A DNA stretch of 64,000 nucleotides from Magnetospirillum sp. ME-1. Lineage in GTDB: Bacteria; Pseudomonadota; Alphaproteobacteria; Rhodospirillales; Magnetospirillaceae. Made by a program: the position numbers and the translations under genes. Below are positions 9,079 through 17,439 of the stretch, piece after piece (the stretch's first letter is position 1; every line of letters starts with the position of its first letter). The notes under the pieces are model-generated. The model had not been told where the DNA came from. It did no database searches and worked only from the letters and a program-made list of their open reading frames with translations. The stretch lies in the NCBI RefSeq assembly GCF_002105535.1, contig NZ_CP015848.1, positions 4,292,985-4,356,984 of the forward strand. Direction: 5' to 3'.

Positions 9079-9384
9079 TCAGCGCAGATTGGCGAAATAC
9101 TGGGCCACCGTGTCGATCTCGGCCTCGCTGAGGCCCTTGACCAGACGCGGCATGACGGTGGCGTTGGCCACCTTGTCGGCCTTGAAGTCGCGCAGCTTGC
9201 CGGCGATCAGGAAGGCGGGCTTGCCGGCGATGGCCGGAATGGCGCCCTCGTTGCGCCCCTCCGTCCCATGGCAATTGGCGCAGACCGCCGCCGCCAGGGG
9301 GGCGGGGGCGGGCTCGGCCGCCCGAGCCGCAAGGGGGAACGCGATAATCACAGCCGGAACGACCAGAAACGATAATGCCCGCAT
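9079..9384 (-). CDS. fccA: Monoheme cytochrome c, FccA-like subunit of sulfide dehydrogenase
   Basis: A small secreted c-type cytochrome of 101 residues from the ATG at 9384, chosen because GGGGG lies six bases upstream; an ATG at 9396 would add four residues. A signal peptide ends near ARAAEPAP, the single heme site is CANCH, and a likely methionine ligand lies in ATVMPRLVKGLS. It is monoheme, unlike the diheme FccA of Allochromatium, and would accept electrons from the FccB flavoprotein encoded 16 bp downstream. It starts 37 bp after cysA on the same strand, so it may belong to the same transcript. Confidence 0.85.
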   Translation of the reverse strand: MRALSFLVVPAVIIAFPLAARAAEPAPAPLAAAVCANCHGTEGRNEGAIPAIAGKPAFLIAGKLRDFKADKVANATVMPRLVKGLSEAEIDTVAQYFANLR

Positions 9385-9421
9385 GATAACCCCCAACTCG
9401 GCAAGTTGAATTCAGACCATT

Positions 9422-10465
9422 CTACACGTTTTCCCCGACGAATACCCGCGCCTTGCGCAGGAAGACCGAAACATCCTGCCCGCGCCGCAGACCCAGCTTG
9501 TCCTTGACGTCGCGCGACAGCTCGGCCTCGACGATGAGTCCGTCGGCCAGCTCCAGTTCGGCGCGCACCACCGGGCCCAGCACCACCACCTGGCGCACCC
9601 TGGCCTGGGGGATATCGGGAGACAGTTCCAGGACTTCAACGTCATGGGGACGGATGAAGGCGGTGCCGGGGCCGTCGGCCCGCCCCTCGCCCACATGCAG
9701 GCCGCCCACCTGGGCCTGACCGCCCGCCACCCGGCAGGGCAGCGCGTTGACGTTGCCCAGGAAGCGATAGACGAAGGGGGTGGCCGGAGAATCGTAGATT
9801 TCGGCCGGCGTGCCGATCTGCTCGATGCGGCCCTTGTTCATCACCACCACCTCGTCGGCCACTTCCAGGGCTTCCTCCTGGTCGTGGGTGACGAACACGC
9901 CGGTCAGGCCCATCTCGTCGTGCAGGTGGCGCAGCCAGCGGCGCAGGTCCTTGCGCACCTGGGCGTCCAGCGCGCCGAACGGCTCGTCCAGCAGCAGGAG
10001 GCGCGGCTCCACCGCCAGGGCGCGGGCCAGGGCGACGCGCTGGCGCTGTCCGCCCGACAATTGGGCCGGATAGCGCCCGGCCAGGCCCTCTAGCTGCACC
10101 AGTTCCAGCAGGGTGTGGACCTTCTCGCTGATGGCCGCCACGGGGGGACGGTCGGCGCCCTTCCTCACCTTCAGGCCGAAGGCGATGTTCTCGGCCACGG
10201 TCATGTGGCGGAACAGGGCGTAATGCTGGAAGACGAATCCCACCTTGCGGTCGCGGGTCCCCAGCCCGGTGGCGTCCACGCCCCCTAGGCGGACCCGCCC
10301 GTCGTCGGGCTGCTCCAGCCCGGCCAGGATGCGCAGCAGGGTGGTCTTGCCCGACCCCGACGGCCCCAGCAGCGCCACCAGCTTGCCCTGCGCCACCTTG
10401 AGCGACACCTGGTCCAGCGCGGCGAAGGTGCCGAAGCGCTTGGAAATATTTTCGACCTCGATCAT
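9422..10465 (-). CDS. cysA: Sulfate/thiosulfate ABC importer, ATP-binding subunit
   Basis: The ATPase of the sulfate/thiosulfate importer, 347 residues from the ATG at 10465 ([18 protein letters not shown]). Walker A is GPSGSGKTT at 34-42, the ABC signature is [15 protein letters not shown], Walker B is [13 protein letters not shown] and the H-loop is [18 protein letters not shown]-terminal TOBE-like region (about 240-347) is typical for CysA. The gene ends the sbp-cysT-cysW-cysA series, 25 bp after cysW. A longer in-frame extension to 10756 exists but overlaps cysW and is not real. Confidence 0.93.
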   Translation of the reverse strand: MIEVENISKRFGTFAALDQVSLKVAQGKLVALLGPSGSGKTTLLRILAGLEQPDDGRVRLGGVDATGLGTRDRKVGFVFQHYALFRHMTVAENIAFGLKVRKGADRPPVAAISEKVHTLLELVQLEGLAGRYPAQLSGGQRQRVALARALAVEPRLLLLDEPFGALDAQVRKDLRRWLRHLHDEMGLTGVFVTHDQEEALEVADEVVVMNKGRIEQIGTPAEIYDSPATPFVYRFLGNVNALPCRVAGGQAQVGGLHVGEGRADGPGTAFIRPHDVEVLELSPDIPQARVRQVVVLGPVVRAELELADGLIVEAELSRDVKDKLGLRRGQDVSVFLRKARVFVGENV

Positions 10466-10490
10466 ATCCGACCCTTCAATGCCCGCCCCG

Positions 10491-11330
10491 TTAATGTCCG
10501 ATCGCGGCAAGCTCGTCCCGATGCCACCATTCGAGTACCGCTTTGACCGCCAGAGTGACAAGGGCCAGAACGGCAAGGAGAGAGGCGACCGCGAAAGCGC
10601 CGACGAAATCATATTCATTGTAGAGGATCTCCACATGCAGCGGCATGGTATTGGTAAGGCCCCGGATATGGCCTGACACCACGGAAACGGCTCCGAATTC
10701 GCCCATGGCCCGGGCGTTGCACAGCAAGACGCCGTACAACAGCCCCCAGCGGACATTGGGCAGCGTCACCAGCCGGAAGGCGGAAAAGCCCGACGCGCCC
10801 AGCGTCAGCGCCGCCTCCTCCTCCTCGCGCCCCTGCTCCTCCATCAGCGGAATGAGCTCGCGGGCGACGAAGGGGAAGGTGACGAAGATGGTGGCCAGCA
10901 CGATACCCGGCACCGCGAAGATGACCTTGAGGTCGTGCTCGGCCAGCCAGGGACCGAGCAGGCCCTGCAGACCGAACAGCAGCACGTAGATCAGGCCCGA
11001 AATCACCGGCGAGACCGAGAACGGCAGCTCGATCAGCGAGACCAGCAGGCTCTTGCCGCCGAAATCGAACTTGGCGATGGCCCAGCTGGCCGCCAGACCG
11101 AAGACGATGTTGAGCGGCACGGCGATGGCCGCGACGATCAGGGTCAGGCGGATGGACGAAAAGGTGTCGTCGGTGGAAAGCGCCCGGACATAGGCGCCCC
11201 AGCCCTTGGCGAAGGCCTCGGCCAGCACGGCGACCAGGGGCGCCAGCAAGAACAGCCCCAGGAAGGCCAAAGCCAGCAGGGTCAGGCTCCAGCGGACCAG
11301 GGCGGGTTCGCGGATTGCTCTGTTGCTCAT
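10491..11330 (-). CDS. cysW: Sulfate/thiosulfate ABC importer, permease CysW
   Basis: A 279-residue inner-membrane permease with about six hydrophobic helices, starting at the ATG at 11330 ([20 protein letters not shown]). The coupling-loop (EAA) region contains [23 protein letters not shown] and the [20 protein letters not shown] stretch is characteristic of CysW. It pairs with CysT, whose reading frame it overlaps by 4 bp, to form the membrane channel. Confidence 0.93.
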   Translation of the reverse strand: MSNRAIREPALVRWSLTLLALAFLGLFLLAPLVAVLAEAFAKGWGAYVRALSTDDTFSSIRLTLIVAAIAVPLNIVFGLAASWAIAKFDFGGKSLLVSLIELPFSVSPVISGLIYVLLFGLQGLLGPWLAEHDLKVIFAVPGIVLATIFVTFPFVARELIPLMEEQGREEEEAALTLGASGFSAFRLVTLPNVRWGLLYGVLLCNARAMGEFGAVSVVSGHIRGLTNTMPLHVEILYNEYDFVGAFAVASLLAVLALVTLAVKAVLEWWHRDELAAIGH

Positions 11331-12184
11331 GCTCCCCCCATGCGCCCGCGGCGCCACTTCTGCAACAGGTTGACGGCCAGCAGCAGGGTGAAGGAAATCC
11401 CCAGCATCACCGTGGCGATGGCGGTCGCTCCCACGTAGTCGTATTGCTCCAGCTTGGTGACGATCAGCAACGGGGCGATCTCGGACACGCCGGGCAGGTT
11501 GCCGGCGATGAAGATCACCGAGCCGTACTCGCCCACCGCCCGGGCCAGGGCCAGGGAAAAGCCGGTCAGCAGCGACGGCAGGATCGAGGGCAGAATCACC
11601 CGCAGAAAAGTCTGCACCCGGTCGGCGCCCAGCGAGGCGGCGGCCTCCTCCAGCTCCAGATCCACGTCGTGCAGCACCGGCTCCACCGTGCGCACCACGA
11701 AGGGCAGGCCGATGAACACCATGGCCACCACCACGCCCAGCGGCGTGAAGGCCACCTTGACCCCCAACGGCTCCAGCAGGCGGCCCAGCCAGCCGTTGGG
11801 AGCGTACAGCGCGGTCAGCGCGATGCCGGCCACGGCGGTGGGCAGGGCGAAGGGCAGATCGATCACCGCATCCACCAGCCGGCGGCCGGGAAAGGGATAG
11901 CGGACCAGCACCCAGGCCACCAGCAGACCGAACACCGTGTTGATCAGCGCCGCCGCCAGGGCGCCGCCGAACGACAGGCCAAGCGCCGACAGCACCCGGG
12001 AATCGCTGAGGATGGCCCCCCACTGCGCCAGGCTGGTCCCCGCCGCCTTGATCACCAGCGCCGCCAGGGGCAGCAGCACGATCAGCGACAGGTAAGCCAA
12101 GGTAAGGCCCATGGTCGGGCCGAAGCCCGGAATGACGCTGGGCGCCCGGCGCGGCAGGGAAAGAGTGAGGGTGAGGGCGGCCAT
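11327..12184 (-). CDS. cysT: Sulfate/thiosulfate ABC importer, permease CysT (CysU)
   Basis: A 285-residue permease starting MAALTLTLSLPRRAPSVIPG. The membrane segments and the loop LELEEAAASLGADRVQTFLRV, then LARAVGEYGSVIFIAGNLPG, identify the CysT/CysU subunit. The gene starts 9 bp after the binding-protein gene and overlaps cysW by 4 bp, as expected for an import operon. Confidence 0.93.
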   Translation of the reverse strand: MAALTLTLSLPRRAPSVIPGFGPTMGLTLAYLSLIVLLPLAALVIKAAGTSLAQWGAILSDSRVLSALGLSFGGALAAALINTVFGLLVAWVLVRYPFPGRRLVDAVIDLPFALPTAVAGIALTALYAPNGWLGRLLEPLGVKVAFTPLGVVVAMVFIGLPFVVRTVEPVLHDVDLELEEAAASLGADRVQTFLRVILPSILPSLLTGFSLALARAVGEYGSVIFIAGNLPGVSEIAPLLIVTKLEQYDYVGATAIATVMLGISFTLLLAVNLLQKWRRGRMGGA

Positions 12185-12193
12185 CCCCCGCCC

Positions 12194-13237
12194 CTACTTC
12201 TTGGCCGTGATGCGGTCGAACACGCCGCCGTCCGAGAAATGCTCGGTCTGGGCCTTGGTCCAGCCGCCGAACACGTCGTCGATGGTAAACAGCTTGACCG
12301 GGGCGAAGGTGGCGGCGGTCTTCTTCACCACTTCGGGATCGCGGGGACGGTAGAAGTTGCGCGCGATGATCTCCTGCGCCTCGGGGGTGTAGAGGAAGTC
12401 GAGATAGGCCTGGGCCACGGCGCGGGTGCCGCGCTTGTCCACCACCTTGTCGACCACCGCCACCGGCGGCTCGGCCAGGATGGACAGCGACGGCGTGACG
12501 ATCTCGAAGCCCGAACCGAATTCCTTGAGCGCCAGATGGGCCTCGTTCTCCCAGGCCAGCAGCACGTCGCCCAGGCCGCGTTGAGCGAAGGTGACGGTGG
12601 AGCCGCGCGCCCCCGAATCCAGCACCGGGACGTTCTTGAACAGGGCGGCGACGAAATCCTGGGCCTTGGCCGCGTCGTTGTTGTTGCGATCCAGCGCATA
12701 GCCCCAGGCGGCCAGATAGTTCCAGCGCGCACCGCCCGAGGTCTTGGGATTGGGGGTGATCACCGAGACGCCGGGCTTGACCAGATCGCCCCAGTCCTTG
12801 ATCTGCTTCGGGTTGCCCTTCCTGACCAGGAACACGATGGTCGAGGTGTAGGGGGCGGAATTGTAGGACAGGCGCTTCTGCCAGCCGCGATCCAGCAGCT
12901 TGGCCTTGTCGGCGATGGCGTCGATGTCGTAGGCCAGCGCCAGGGTCACCACGTCGGCCTCCAGCCCGTCGATCACCGAACGGGCCTGCTTGCCCGAACC
13001 GCCGTGGGACTGGTTGATCTTCAGGTCCTCGCCGCTCTTGGCCTTCCACTGCTTGATGAAGCTGTCGTTGAGGGCCTGATACAGCTCGCGGGTGGGATCG
13101 TAGGAGACGTTGAGCAGGGTCCGGCTTTCCGCCGCCTGGGCGCCGGGCATCAGCGCCGCCATCCCCAGGGCCAGCATCACCGCGAACAGGGCCGCCAGCA
13201 GCAACCGCCGCGCCTCATCCTCATGAAAACCGATCAT
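12194..13237 (-). CDS. sbp: Periplasmic sulfate/thiosulfate-binding protein
   Basis: The substrate-binding protein of the importer, 347 residues from the ATG at 13237, supported by GGAGGG four bases upstream; an ATG six codons earlier is less likely. A signal peptide ([20 protein letters not shown], cleavage after AQA) is followed by [20 protein letters not shown] and the [20 protein letters not shown] stretch that holds the anion in this family. It begins the four-gene operon and could supply sulfate or thiosulfate; linkage to sulfide dehydrogenase leaves both plausible. Confidence 0.92.
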   Translation of the reverse strand: MIGFHEDEARRLLLAALFAVMLALGMAALMPGAQAAESRTLLNVSYDPTRELYQALNDSFIKQWKAKSGEDLKINQSHGGSGKQARSVIDGLEADVVTLALAYDIDAIADKAKLLDRGWQKRLSYNSAPYTSTIVFLVRKGNPKQIKDWGDLVKPGVSVITPNPKTSGGARWNYLAAWGYALDRNNNDAAKAQDFVAALFKNVPVLDSGARGSTVTFAQRGLGDVLLAWENEAHLALKEFGSGFEIVTPSLSILAEPPVAVVDKVVDKRGTRAVAQAYLDFLYTPEAQEIIARNFYRPRDPEVVKKTAATFAPVKLFTIDDVFGGWTKAQTEHFSDGGVFDRITAKK

Positions 13238-13290
13238 CGCACCCTCCGATTTCACACACGAGTCATGTCATTCATTCTTTAGACCACTAA

Positions 13291-13319
13291 TCTGTAGACT
13301 ACTGGGGTATTGGTGTCAA
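13291..13319 (-). promoter_or_regulatory. Candidate sigma-70-type promoter of sbp-cysTWA
   Basis: Read on the minus strand, TTGACA (13314-13319) is followed after 17 bases by TACAGA (13291-13296), about 54 bp ahead of the sbp ATG. The -35 box is perfect and the -10 weak, which would suit an activator-dependent (CysB-like) promoter. No CysB site was identified. Confidence 0.4.
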
Positions 13320-13444
13320 GCACCCGCCCACGCCGCCAATGCGCCCACGGCATGGCCACATCCCATCGATATACATATGCGACCATCCGAAATAGATGCT
13401 AAAGTCCCGCATCAAACTGAGGCGTTCGCCGGCGGGGAGAGGCG

Positions 13445-14557
13445 ATGATGTCGGTCGAATATGCGACCAGTTCCCACCGTGAGACGGTGGTGGTGATCGA
13501 CACCAGCGAGAGCCACCGGCGTCAGGTCGAGCATGCCCTGACCTCGTTCTATCGTATCGCCACCTACGGCAATACCGCCGATGCCTTGACGGCCATGAGC
13601 AAGTCGCCGCCCTGCGCCATCGTGATCGACCGCGGCGCCGAACCGCAGGAGTCCTGCGACTTCATCGCCACACTGCGCCGCAACCCCACCCTTGCCGCCA
13701 CGCCCGTCGTGTTCATCAGTTCCAGCGACGACCCGGCGACCCGCAAGGCGGCCAAGGACAGCGGGGCGGATTCCTTCCTGGCCAAGCCCTATCGCCGCAG
13801 CATGCTGATCCGGGCCATCTCGCAGCAGATCAACCGGGCCATCGAGCGGCGGTGGGAAAAGCTGCCGACCCTGCAGCGCGACGCGCTGGTCGGCACCATG
13901 GACATCTTCAACAGCGTCAGCGACGTGATCGAAAGCGGCGAGCCCATCGCCTATTCCAAGGTCACCGACGCCTGCGGCCCCCTGGTCGAGGCGGTGGGAA
14001 CCGGGGAATTCCGCGTCATCCTGGACGAGGTGCGCGGCCACGACAATTTCTCCTACGCCCACAGCCTGGGGGTCGCCACCCTTTTGCTGCTGTTCGGCTA
14101 CACCATCGGGCTGAAGGGCGACGAGCTGTCGCTGCTGGGCAGCGGCGGGCTGCTCCACGACGTGGGCAAGATGTCCATTCCCTACGACGTGCTGAACAAG
14201 GTGGGCGCCCTGTCCAAGGAAGAGCAGGACCTGATGAGGGGCCATGTGACCGGCACCCACGCCTATCTGGAAAAGTGCCTGGACCTGCCGCGCAACATCC
14301 TGCTGATCGGCAACCAGCATCACGAGCGCCTGGACGGATCGGGCTACCCTAAGGGATTGAAGGGGGCGGAGCTCAACGAACTGGCCCGCATGTCGGCCAT
14401 CGTCGACGTGTTCTGCGCGCTTAGCGACCGCCGCCCCTACAAGCCGGCGCAGACGGCCGAGCAGGCCCTGCAGATCATGCTCGACGACATGCCGGGCAAG
14501 CTGGACGTGCAATTGCTGTCCCTGTTCCGTGAAATGCTGCTGGATTCGGGCCGGTAG
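13445..14557 (+). CDS. Response regulator with HD-GYP domain, putative cyclic-di-GMP phosphodiesterase
   Basis: A 370-residue soluble regulator. An N-terminal receiver-like domain (about 14-130) keeps D19, candidate phosphoacceptor D62 (AIVIDRG) and K114 (LAKPYRR). The C-terminal HD-GYP domain carries LLHDVGK (H238, D239) and HHERLDGSGYPKGL at 292-305, the residues that hold the metal centre and define active phosphodiesterases. It should therefore lower cyclic di-GMP in response to phosphorylation. It lies five bases ahead of the receiver-PP2C gene, so the two are likely co-transcribed. Start at ATGATG after GGGGAGAGGCG. Confidence 0.88.
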   Translation: MMSVEYATSSHRETVVVIDTSESHRRQVEHALTSFYRIATYGNTADALTAMSKSPPCAIVIDRGAEPQESCDFIATLRRNPTLAATPVVFISSSDDPATRKAAKDSGADSFLAKPYRRSMLIRAISQQINRAIERRWEKLPTLQRDALVGTMDIFNSVSDVIESGEPIAYSKVTDACGPLVEAVGTGEFRVILDEVRGHDNFSYAHSLGVATLLLLFGYTIGLKGDELSLLGSGGLLHDVGKMSIPYDVLNKVGALSKEEQDLMRGHVTGTHAYLEKCLDLPRNILLIGNQHHERLDGSGYPKGLKGAELNELARMSAIVDVFCALSDRRPYKPAQTAEQALQIMLDDMPGKLDVQLLSLFREMLLDSGR

Positions 14558-14562
14558 GGGCG

Positions 14563-15743
14563 ATGATGCGGCATCGGTTGCGCATCCTGCTGGTCGAGGA
14601 CAATCCGGGCGACGCCCTGCTGATCAAGACCGCCTTGAAGGAGGCCCGGTCGGCCGGCTTCATCGTCATGCACGAGGAGACCCTGGCCGCCGCCATCGAG
14701 CGCCTGACCATTAGTTCCGGCTTCGACGCGGTACTACTCGACCTCGGTCTGCCCGATTCGGAAAGCTCCCAGACTCTCCACGGCCTGCTGTCCGCCGTCG
14801 CGCCGCTGCCCGTGGTCATCATGACCGGACTGGACGATCCCCAGGCGGCCGAACAGGCCATCGAGCAGGGCGCCCAGGACTTCCTGGTCAAGGGCGAGAT
14901 GGATTCCCGCTCCCTGGCCAGAACCCTGCAGAACGCCATCTACCGCTTCCGCAGCGAGCGGGAAAGGATGCATCTGGCCGACATGCTGGCCAGCGAATAC
15001 GACCGCATGGCCGAGGAACTCTCGGCGGCCCGCAACATGCAGTTCGACCTGCTGCCGCGCTCCAATCGCCTGGAGGCCATCCGGACCTCCCTCGGTCTGG
15101 CGGTCGAGGGGTATTTCAAGCCGTCCTCGGATATCGGCGGCGATCTGTGGGGCTGCATGGAGGGCAGTGACGGCTGCCTGACCCTTTACGCCCTCGATTT
15201 CTCCGGCCACGGGGTCGGGGCGGCGCTCAACGTCTTTCGCCTGCACACCCTGATCAGCGAATTGAAGGGCCAGGTGGTGGACCCGGCCGCCACCCTGATC
15301 CAACTCAACACGGCGCTGCACGGCCTGCTGCCGCGCGGCCAATACGCCACCATGGTGCTGGCCGTCATCGATACCGCCGCCGGAACCATCACATGGTCGG
15401 GTGCCGGCGCGCCGCGCCCCCTGCTGTTCGACGGCCAAGGCGGGGTGGAACGGCTCGACACCATCGGCACGCCGCTGGGGCTGGGCAAGACGGGACGGTA
15501 CTTCAACCGCTCGGCCGCCTTTCCTCCCGGCACCAGCCTGTTCGTCTACAGCGACGCCATGACCGAGGCGCTGCTGCCCGATGGCGAGATGTTCGAGAAC
15601 GAGCGGCTGGAAGATCTTGTCCGCCGCCACCACACACCAGGGGGCGGGATCGCCATGTCGAGACCTTCCTCGACAGTGTCCAGACGCCGCTTACCGACGA
15701 CATGACGGCGGTAGCGGTCATCCGCCTGGGCAGCCGGGACTGA
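14563..15743 (+). CDS. Receiver-PP2C (RsbU/SpoIIE-type) phosphatase with an apparent C-terminal frameshift
   Basis: An N-terminal receiver (D13-type acidic residues in LLVEDNPGD, phosphoacceptor D60 in VLLDLGLPD, K109-type lysine in FLVKGEM) is joined by a coiled linker to a PP2C/SpoIIE phosphatase domain with SSDIGGDLWG and LDFSGHGVGAA metal-binding motifs. Such proteins dephosphorylate anti-sigma-factor antagonists. The open frame ends at 15705 with an aberrant tail, while the terminal family motif TDDMTAVAVIRLGSRD continues in another frame to a stop at 15743. Adding one G to the G run near 15644-15648 would join the frames. Either a sequencing error or a real recent mutation is possible. 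The ungapped product would be 380 residues. Confidence 0.8.
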
Positions 15744-15746
15744 TCC

Positions 15747-16124
15747 CTATTCCGGCCGCTCGGTCCTCAAGCGCTTGACCTCGCCCCGCTTGGACTTGCT
15801 GTCGAGGCGCCGGGCCTGGGAGCCTTTGGTCGGCTTGGTCTCGCGCCGCTCCGGCGGCGGCGGCTTGGCGGCCTCGCGGATCATCTCGATCAGCCGGTCC
15901 AATGCCGCCTGACGGTTCATCTCCTGACTCCGCGCGTCCTGGGCCACCAGCACCAGCACGCCGTCCTTGGTCAGACGCCGCCCGTCCAAGCGTTCCAGAT
16001 TGGCCTTCACCCTCTCGGGAAGGCTGGGGGAGTTGCGCACGTCGAAGCGCAGTTGTACCGCCGTGCTGGTTTTGTTGACGTTCAGTGCGTCATCGCTAGA
16101 TGCCGGGAGTGTGGCGAACCCCAT
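15747..16124 (-). pseudogene. Truncated second copy of arfB lacking the GGQ motif
   Basis: From 15747 to 16079 this matches the 3' part of the intact arfB at 16914-17246 without gaps; the encoded 110 residues differ at only five positions (for example E/D, D/A, E/V, A/Q, L/M). Upstream of the VNKTST stretch the sequence changes abruptly to an unrelated MGFATLPASSDDALN, so the catalytic GGQ is missing. It cannot be a functional release factor. It is best read as the displaced 3' end of arfB left when the neighbouring MNT/HEPN cassette arrived, although a short protein could still be made. Confidence 0.85.
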
Positions 16125-16171
16125 GCTTGCAGTGGTATTGTCGCGGAACGTTTCCCTTGCCTACGGTGCCC

Positions 16172-16489
16172 ATGCGCGCGACGGTTCCCCCCGACCTTCT
16201 CGACTCCGTCGTGGCCTTTTTCCAGCCACAGCGGGTGATTCTGTTCGGGTCTCGGGCGCGCGGAGACGACGGCGCGGATAGCGACGTTGATCTTTTGGTG
16301 GTGGTTGACGACGACACGCCCGCGGAGAAAGTCACGCTGCAAGCTGGATACGAATCACGCCGCTCCTACCGGAAAGCCGTGGATGTCATTCCCGTCCGCG
16401 ACTCGGTCTTCCGCAAGAAGCGGAATATCGTGGGAACGCTGTCATTCAGTGCGGCCCATGACGGCGTGGTGGTGTATGAGCGCAGCTGA
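16172..16489 (+). CDS. MNT-type nucleotidyltransferase (antitoxin of an MNT/HEPN pair)
   Basis: A 105-residue minimal nucleotidyltransferase from the ATG at 16172 (MRATVPPDLLD). The motif ILFGSRARGDDGADSDVDLLV gives GSRARG at 26-31 with metal ligands D38 and D40; a third acidic residue sits in VDVIPVRD near residue 70. Such proteins (MntA type) neutralise a HEPN RNase toxin, in characterised cases by adding AMP to it. The gene overlaps the HEPN gene by 14 bp. The ORF stays open upstream to 16100, but that part lies at the cassette junction and has no family similarity. Confidence 0.88.
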   Translation: MRATVPPDLLDSVVAFFQPQRVILFGSRARGDDGADSDVDLLVVVDDDTPAEKVTLQAGYESRRSYRKAVDVIPVRDSVFRKKRNIVGTLSFSAAHDGVVVYERS

Positions 16490-16895
16490 TCCGGAAGATA
16501 TTTGGTCCGCCGTCGAGCAATGGATCGCCCATGCGCGGTCCGACCGACGGGCGGCGGAGGTCTGCCTGAACGCTCGCCCGCCTCTCCTGGACGCCGCCAG
16601 CTTCCACTGCCAGCAAGCGGTCGAGAAGCTGTTGAAGGCCGCCCTGGTGTGGGCGGAAGTTCCATTTCGGAAAACCCACGATCTTGCGGAACTGGGGACC
16701 GCCGTCGTCGGCATGTATCCGTTTCTGGCCGATATCGTCGCAACCGTCGAACCGTGGACGACCTGGAACATTGCTTATCGCTACCCAGGCGACGATGTGC
16801 ACGACTCCTTGCCGACCCCGGAAGTGATCGCCGCGGCGCTGGCCATCATCGATCAGTTCGTCATGGCCATCCGGGATTTGCGGAACCCTGCCTGA
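16476..16895 (+). CDS. HEPN-domain protein (toxin of an MNT/HEPN pair)
   Basis: A 139-residue HEPN protein starting at the ATG at 16476, inside the end of the MNT gene. Typical family segments are AASFHCQQAVEKLLKAALVW (residues 40-60), KTHDLAELG and AYRYPGDDVHDSLPT. R102 and H109 form an R-x6-H pair of the kind used for RNA cleavage by HEPN RNases. With the MNT partner this makes a type VII toxin-antitoxin module. Both genes lie between two copies of arfB sequence, so the module is probably acquired. Confidence 0.88.
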   Translation: MSAADPEDIWSAVEQWIAHARSDRRAAEVCLNARPPLLDAASFHCQQAVEKLLKAALVWAEVPFRKTHDLAELGTAVVGMYPFLADIVATVEPWTTWNIAYRYPGDDVHDSLPTPEVIAAALAIIDQFVMAIRDLRNPA

Positions 16896-16913
16896 GGCAC
16901 CTGAGCACGCCGC

Positions 16914-17246
16914 CTATTCCGGCCGCTCCGTCCTCAGGCGCTTGACCTCGCCCCGCTTGGACTTGCTGTCCATGCGGCGCTGCTGGCTGCCCTTGGTCGG
17001 CTTGGTCTCGCGCCGCACCGGCGGCGGCGGCTTGGCGGCCTCGCGGATCATCTCGATCAGGCGGTCGAGAGCCGCCTGGCGGTTCATCTCCTGGGAGCGG
17101 GCATCCTGGGCCACCAGCACCAGTACGCCGTCCTTGGTCAGCCGCCGCCCGGCCAGACGCTCCAGATTGGCCTTCACCCGATCGGGAAGGCTGGGGGAAT
17201 TGCGCACATCGAAGCGCAACTGCACCGCCGTGCTCGTCTTGTTGAC
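16914..17246. repeat. 333-bp direct repeat of the arfB 3' part (partner 15747-16079)
   Basis: Both copies are the same length, in the same orientation, free of gaps, begin at the shared stop-codon sequence CTATTCCGGCCGCTC and end at GTTGAC. They differ at scattered, mostly silent, positions, about one in ten by eye. This divergence is too large for a recent tandem duplication within one strain and suggests one copy came from a relative. Confidence 0.85.
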
Positions 17247-17333
17247 ATGCTGGCCGCCCGGCCCCGAGGCGCGGACGAAGTTTTCCTCGATCTCGGATTC
17301 GTCGATGGCGATGCGGTGGGTGACGGAAATCAT
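16914..17333 (-). CDS. arfB: Alternative ribosome-rescue factor ArfB (peptidyl-tRNA hydrolase)
   Basis: A 139-residue class-I release-factor-like protein that frees ribosomes stalled on mRNAs without a stop codon. The catalytic loop is SGPGGQHVNKTSTAVQLRF, with the hydrolytic GGQ at residues 25-27, and the basic C-terminal tail (SKSKRGEVKRLRTERPE) fits the segment that enters the empty mRNA channel. Length is normal. Its 3' 333 bp (16914-17246) are repeated at 15747-16079, across the MNT/HEPN pair. Confidence 0.92.
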   Translation of the reverse strand: MISVTHRIAIDESEIEENFVRASGPGGQHVNKTSTAVQLRFDVRNSPSLPDRVKANLERLAGRRLTKDGVLVLVAQDARSQEMNRQAALDRLIEMIREAAKPPPPVRRETKPTKGSQQRRMDSKSKRGEVKRLRTERPE

Positions 17334-17439
17334 GGCGGCAGCTTATCCCATGGCCACGGCATTGGTAAGATTCCGTCATCAGATACGATGCTGCGCTTCC
17401 CATATCCTTTTGGTATAGTTGGAATTCATCTTTGGGGAA

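Noticed and set aside
10466-10756. In-frame upstream extension of cysA
   Set aside because: It overlaps cysW in another frame and has no family similarity; the ATG at 10465 begins the conserved ATPase.
11331-13049. In-frame upstream extension of cysW through cysT and sbp
   Set aside because: It is the out-of-frame shadow of two genes with full family matches.
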